The notes beneath the pieces were generated by a model. That model saw only the letters and a program-made list of their open reading frames with translations, had not been told where the DNA came from and did not search any database. Positions 60,598-64,000 of a stretch of 64,000 bases of DNA are shown piece after piece (within the stretch, counting starts at the first letter, position 1; each line of letters opens with the position of its first letter). The DNA comes from Rhodanobacteraceae bacterium (GTDB lineage: Bacteria > Pseudomonadota > Gammaproteobacteria > Xanthomonadales > Xanthomonadaceae): assembly GCA_024233975.1 (NCBI GenBank), contig JACKOX010000006.1:81461-145460 (forward strand), written 5' to 3'. Position numbers and translations under genes: made by a program.

Positions 60598-60997
60598 CGT
60601 CCTGCTCTCCATCGCCAAGTTCCTGCAGGAGGGCGCGAAGCTCGGCGATGTCGGCACGGCTGAGCTTCTGTTGCTCGCTGAAATGCGCCACCAGCGGTGC
60701 GACGCGGCCGTTAAACAGCCGACCAATCAGGCTTTCGCTCTGCGCACTGACGTAGTCGTCACGACTCACCGCCGGCGAATAGCGATAGCGCCGGCCTTCG
60801 GCTTCCGCTTTCACCGCGCCCTTCTTCAGCAGGCGGTTGAGCAGTGTCTTGATGGTGGCCTCGCGCCAGTCCTGCCGATCCGCCAGCGCGACGACTACCT
60901 GTTCGGCGGTCAGCGGGCTCTTGGTCCAGAGGACATCCATCACCGCGCTTTCGGCGTCGCTGATGGCGGGCTCGTTGCTGTGCTCGGACTGCTGCAT
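60590..60997 (-). CDS. BlaI/MecI-family repressor
   Basis: A 135-residue winged-helix repressor: ISDAESAVMDVLWTKSPLTAEQVVVALADRQDWREATIKTLLNRLLKKGAVKAEAEGRRYRYSPAVSRDDYV, the standard BlaI N-domain, then a dimerisation helix region where M56 proteases cut. It pairs with the M56 gene that follows with an 8-bp overlap. A TACA-N2-TGTA operator lies 10 bp upstream of the start. Confidence 0.94.
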   Translation of the reverse strand: MQQSEHSNEPAISDAESAVMDVLWTKSPLTAEQVVVALADRQDWREATIKTLLNRLLKKGAVKAEAEGRRYRYSPAVSRDDYVSAQSESLIGRLFNGRVAPLVAHFSEQQKLSRADIAELRALLQELGDGEQDDE

Positions 60998-61005
60998 GGC
61001 TTTTG

Positions 61006-61044
61006 ATTACAGTTGTAGTTGATGCGAACAATTACGCATGTAAT
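61006..61044. promoter_or_regulatory. BlaI-type operators upstream of blaI
   Basis: TACAGTTGTA (61008-61017) matches the TACA-N2-TGTA core of BlaI/MecI operators. A second dyad ATTAC-GCAT-GTAAT (61031-61044) lies 14 bp farther upstream. Both sit just before the repressor start (60997), fitting autoregulation. Confidence 0.65.
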
Positions 61045-61125
61045 CAGAGATGTCAAGCACGATGACGTCGGCCCGACAGAACCGACTTGCTAGGCTGTCG
61101 CCCTTTCTGCTGTCCCAGTGAACCC

Positions 61126-61899
61126 ATGTCCGAAGCCGAACTGATCCTTGCCGGCCTGTTCCTGGTCGTCGCCACGCTGTATTCGTCGGTGGGCCATGCC
61201 GGCGCCAGCGGCTACATCGCGGCGATGACGCTGGTGGGCTTTGCGCCGGAATCGGTGCGACCCACCGCACTGGCGCTGAACCTGCTGGTCGGCGGCATCG
61301 GCCTGTTCCGCTTCTGGCGCGCCGGACAGGTGCGCGCGCGCAACGTGCTGCCCTTTGTGCTGGCCTCCGCGCCGGCCGCCTATTTCGCCGCCAAGGTGCA
61401 CCTGCCGGCGGTGGCCTTCAACCTGTTGCTGGGACTGGTGCTGCTGATCGCCGCCATCGGCATCTTCCGCAGCGCGTCGCGCGCCGAGCTACTGGACGAG
61501 GAGACCCGCGGGCGCAAGGTGCCGTGGTTGCCCGGCCTGCTAACCGGGGCGGGCATTGGCACGTTGTCCGGACTGACCGGCACCGGCGGAGCCATCTTCC
61601 TGACGCCGCTGCTGCTGTTCGCCAAGTGGATGCCCACGCGCGAAGCGAGCGGCACTTCGGTGGCCTTCGTCTGGATCAACTCGGCGCTGGCCCTGCTCGG
61701 CCTGTGGCAGGCCACCGGCACGCTGCCAACCGCGTTGCCGCTATGGCTTGTCGCCGTCACTGCCGGCGCGCTGATCGGCACGCAGCTCGGCATCAAATGG
61801 CTGCCGACCAAAGGCCTGCGACAGATGCTCGGCGTGGTGCTGCTGATCGCTTCCGGCAAGTTGCTACTGCCGGCGATCTGGGCACTGCTGGGCGGCTGA
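61126..61899 (+). CDS. TauE/SafE-family sulfite/anion permease
   Basis: A 257-residue, eight-helix protein. The two half-repeats show SVGHAGASGYIAAMTLVGFAPESVRPTALALNLLVG and LTGTGGAIFLTPLLLFAKWMPTREASGTSVAFVWINS, the TauE/SafE signature. Family members export sulfite, sulfoacetate or import other anions. Sulfite made by the persulfide dioxygenase at 56 kb would be a plausible substrate, but the two are 4 kb apart, so that link is inference. The start at 61126 is preferred over 61087. Confidence 0.92.
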   Translation: MSEAELILAGLFLVVATLYSSVGHAGASGYIAAMTLVGFAPESVRPTALALNLLVGGIGLFRFWRAGQVRARNVLPFVLASAPAAYFAAKVHLPAVAFNLLLGLVLLIAAIGIFRSASRAELLDEETRGRKVPWLPGLLTGAGIGTLSGLTGTGGAIFLTPLLLFAKWMPTREASGTSVAFVWINSALALLGLWQATGTLPTALPLWLVAVTAGALIGTQLGIKWLPTKGLRQMLGVVLLIASGKLLLPAIWALLGG

Positions 61900-61930
61900 T
61901 CGGCAGACGCGACCGAAACCGGGCGTAGGC

Positions 61931-62683
61931 TTAGCGCGTACTCCCACCCGTTGCAGGTTGCAGCATCGCCGCCAGCTGCGACGGCTCGGACTGCATGATC
62001 CTGCGGCTGTATTCGGTCGCCATCGCACGAGCCTGTTCAATTTCCGCCGTGTTGTTCTGCTGGGTTCCGTCCACGTAGAACAGCAGTGGCAGGCTGGCGC
62101 AGACAATCAGCGTGTCGTACAGCTCGGATTTCTGCTGATCCGACGCATTGGCCAGGTCTGGCGACGCCGCCAGCGTGGAGGAAAGCGCGTCGAACAGGCG
62201 GCCCTGCGTGGCGGCATCCGGCTCGACGCCGCTCCACACGTAGCCGATGCTGCCGATGAAGTACGCGTAGGCGCCGGCGACGTGGTTCTTCCAGCCCCTT
62301 GCCGCGTACTGCTGCTCGAACGAGGCCTTACTCGCGGTGACGATCTGCAGGAACTGCTGCCGTTCCTCCGGGTTCTTGCCCAGTCCGTCCGCAAACTTGC
62401 GCAGGACGTCGTTCCCCGCCGCCGGCCTGAACGTCAACGCCGCCGTGTTTGCCGTGACCACCGGCGGCGCCGACGCGGGGTTCGATGCGCCCATCGCCCC
62501 GGCGTATTTCGGGTACTTGGCGCAGACGTCGGGCAACTTCTCATGCTTTCTCAGAGAGTCGTCGCAGATGGCGGTTTCCACGATCTGGTTGTTGATGGCG
62601 CTGTTGACCAGCCATTGCTGAGCGTGTGCGGCGGGGGCGACCAGCAGCAGTGCGATTACGAGGATGGATTGACGGTTGACCAT
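61931..62683 (-). CDS. Exported protein of unknown function
   Basis: About 250 residues with signal peptide MVNRQSILVIALLLVAPAAHAQ. The mature part has a short Cys pair (ICDDSLRKHEKLPDVCAKYP), a Pro/Ala linker, and a helical domain (LTFRPAAGNDVLRKFADGLGKNPEERQQF; VAGAYAYFIGSIGYVW). It resembles DUF6683-like exported proteins to my eye, with low confidence. It lies alone, convergent with the TauE gene. Confidence 0.6.
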   Translation of the reverse strand: MVNRQSILVIALLLVAPAAHAQQWLVNSAINNQIVETAICDDSLRKHEKLPDVCAKYPKYAGAMGASNPASAPPVVTANTAALTFRPAAGNDVLRKFADGLGKNPEERQQFLQIVTASKASFEQQYAARGWKNHVAGAYAYFIGSIGYVWSGVEPDAATQGRLFDALSSTLAASPDLANASDQQKSELYDTLIVCASLPLLFYVDGTQQNNTAEIEQARAMATEYSRRIMQSEPSQLAAMLQPATGGSTR

Positions 62684-62809
62684 GGAAATGACTCGCTCTC
62701 CGGGATGCGAAACCACGACGGACGACGTTCCGGCAGTAGTTTCCTCCGCTGCCGGATGCCCCACAAGATGTTCGCAACAAGCGTGTCTGGCGTAATGTCA
62801 CGCGCGCAC

Positions 62810-62843
62810 AAAAAAGGCCGCCCGGACATGCGCCCGGGCGGCC
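62810..62843 (-). terminator. Terminator of the exported-protein gene at 62.9 kb
   Basis: A perfect 10-bp stem (62816-62825 with 62834-62843) and an 8-base loop. On the minus strand TTTTTT follows (62810-62815). It starts 20 bp after the stop. Confidence 0.88.
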
Positions 62844-62862
62844 CGTCATTCCGAAAAACGGA

Positions 62863-63336
62863 TCAGCGGGTAACCGGCTTGTCGCTGGCTTCCTCTTCAC
62901 CGTTCGGGTCGACAATCTCGATGAACGCCTTCAACGCCTTGTCGTAGGCATCGATGCGATAGGTCTCGCGCAGCTTGCTGGCTTCGTCCAGCAGGGCGCC
63001 GGCGACATTGCCCGAGTCACCCGGGCCATCGGAGACCACAGCCAATTCGTAGTACTCATGCTTCTGCACCGGAGCGAACGGCGGGTTGTAGTGGCAGGGC
63101 GAAACCGAGGTGACCGTCCAGCCGAAGTTGTTGGTGGCGTTGTTGATGGCGGCCTGCAGCGCCTGGTTGCAGGCGTAGTAGGTCGGGTACGGACCGACCA
63201 CCGAACCCTGGTTGCTGTCGTACCAGGCGCCGCCGAAGTAGCCGGCGCCGGAACCCGGGGTCAGCGCGGCGAACGCACTGCCCATGCCCATGATTGCCAG
63301 TCCTGCGGCCGCGATGGCGGTATGCAGCTTCTTCAT
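62863..63336 (-). CDS. Small exported cysteine-pair protein, larger relative
   Basis: A 157-residue protein with signal peptide MKKLHTAIAAAGLAIMGMGSAFA. Mature part: Gly/Tyr-rich start (GSGAGYFGGAWYDSNQ), YPTYYACNQALQAAINNATNN, VTSVSPCHYNPPF, then an acidic helical tail (EASKLRETYRIDAYDKALKAF). The Cys spacing and CH motif echo the gene at 46404. No known function. Strong terminator downstream. Confidence 0.72.
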   Translation of the reverse strand: MKKLHTAIAAAGLAIMGMGSAFAALTPGSGAGYFGGAWYDSNQGSVVGPYPTYYACNQALQAAINNATNNFGWTVTSVSPCHYNPPFAPVQKHEYYELAVVSDGPGDSGNVAGALLDEASKLRETYRIDAYDKALKAFIEIVDPNGEEEASDKPVTR

Positions 63337-63677
63337 GTTGAAACCTCTCGTTTGACGATGTGGATGCGGCCAGCGGATGCGCCAGCCCGGCAAGCCGATG
63401 ACGCGACGACGTCTCGCACCGGGTGATTCCATCGTCGGTGGCAGCTGCCCGGGCAGCCAGTGCGAAGCCGGGCGCATCCCGGGCAATTCCGGGCTGAAGT
63501 GCCGCTGCGAACGCTCGCCCCGGATCGCCAGGATGAGCCGTTCACCCAGAGCCGGATACCAACAATCAATGACTTGGGCAAGAAAACAGCCCGGTTTCGT
63601 CCCGTGATCGTCGTGGCGGCGCGGATGGCAGCCTCTATACTCGACCCTTCACTTCCACCCAGAGAGTCCCGGTTTCC
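63337..63677. other. Divergent intergenic region
   Basis: About 340 bp between two divergent exported-protein genes. A TATACT -10-like box lies at 63636-63641, about 36 bp before the plus-strand ATG, with no good -35 match. No believable gene or RNA was seen in the rest. Confidence 0.4.
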
Positions 63678-64000
63678 ATGCGCATCTTCCGTACCTCGTT
63701 CCTGCTGGCCTTCCTGCTGTCCGGCTCCGCCTTCGCCCACAACACGATCCCGTCGGACTGGTGCCCGGCAGGCAGCACGGTGAAGATCGTCGGCACATTC
63801 AGCTTCACGCCGACGCAACTGCAGGCCTACAAGGAATCGCAAATGAGCGCCGCCGAGGGCAGCTGCAGCGCCAAGACCTGCGGCATCATCGACGACTGGT
63901 ACTGGTCGAACGAACTCTCAAGCCAGACCTGCGGCGGATTGGGTCTGCGCATGAGCAGGCCTGCCGAGGCGATCCCGTTTGTCTCGTCGCCAGTAGACTT
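63678..64000 (+). CDS. Exported cysteine-rich protein, cut by the window end
   Basis: The first 107 codons of an open frame: signal peptide MRIFRTSFLLAFLLSGSAFA, then HNTIPSDWCPAGSTV, LQAYKESQMSAAEGSCSAKTCGIIDDWYW and SSQTCGGLG. Four Cys in the visible mature part suggest disulfides in the periplasm. It continues past the window, so length and family cannot be judged. Confidence 0.7.
   Translation, partial: MRIFRTSFLLAFLLSGSAFAHNTIPSDWCPAGSTVKIVGTFSFTPTQLQAYKESQMSAAEGSCSAKTCGIIDDWYWSNELSSQTCGGLGLRMSRPAEAIPFVSSPVD

Overview
The window is GC-rich, densely packed bacterial DNA. Gene content and style point to a gammaproteobacterium of the Xanthomonadales/Lysobacterales (Rhodanobacteraceae/Lysobacteraceae type): a glycolytic neighbourhood of pgk, pyk and class I aldolase, DUF4124 and TonB-C small exported proteins, thiS-thiG-trmB, and a dispersed-repeat type that I recall from this order. 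The order-level placement is an inference. I found no insertion sequence, phage or CRISPR array. One tRNA (Gly, CCC) is present.

Layout: 0-5 kb holds an exported MBL hydrolase and a two-component system co-transcribed with two GspG-like pseudopilin proteins; the response regulator is badly frame-broken. 5-16 kb is housekeeping: a Zn-protease-like protein, tRNA-Gly, thiS/thiG (thiG broken), trmB, an SLC13 permease with one frameshift, two membrane glycosyltransferase-like proteins, a Rieske protein, a FAH hydrolase, mscL and an M28 peptidase. 16-20 kb is a lipoprotein peptidase and a MarR-EmrA-EmrB efflux operon with a readable promoter. 20-30 kb carries the glycolysis genes, MscS, two TonB-C-like secreted paralogues, pirin, and a divergent azoR/LysR pair.

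30-46 kb contains an M13 peptidase and a complete reductive uracil-degradation locus (beta-ureidopropionase, dihydropyrimidinase, NCS1 transporter, PreA, PreT, methylmalonate-semialdehyde dehydrogenase, omega-aminotransferase). It is interrupted by a Ser/Thr kinase fused to a formylglycine-generating-enzyme-like domain and by a less GC-rich exported protein.

46-57 kb has gapA, an S1/P1 nuclease, and a divergently transcribed sulfide/persulfide locus. One arm runs sulfide:quinone reductase-like, DUF2892, RND adaptor, RND pump, trxC; the other runs rhodanese, ArsR/BigR-like repressor, persulfide-dioxygenase-like MBL protein. A 37-bp dyad between them carries two fully overlapping sigma70-type promoters. 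57-61 kb is a TonB-C array: two tandem lipoprotein paralogues and a BlaR1-like M56 protease with two TonB-C domains plus its BlaI repressor. Each of the three 3' ends abuts a copy of the last 48 bp of the MBL gene, which shows local duplication. 61-64 kb has a TauE/SafE permease and small exported proteins.

Indels cluster in short patches (RR, thiG, position 8497-8499, mmsA) in otherwise clean sequence. This suggests sequence errors rather than true decay, but the window alone cannot settle it.
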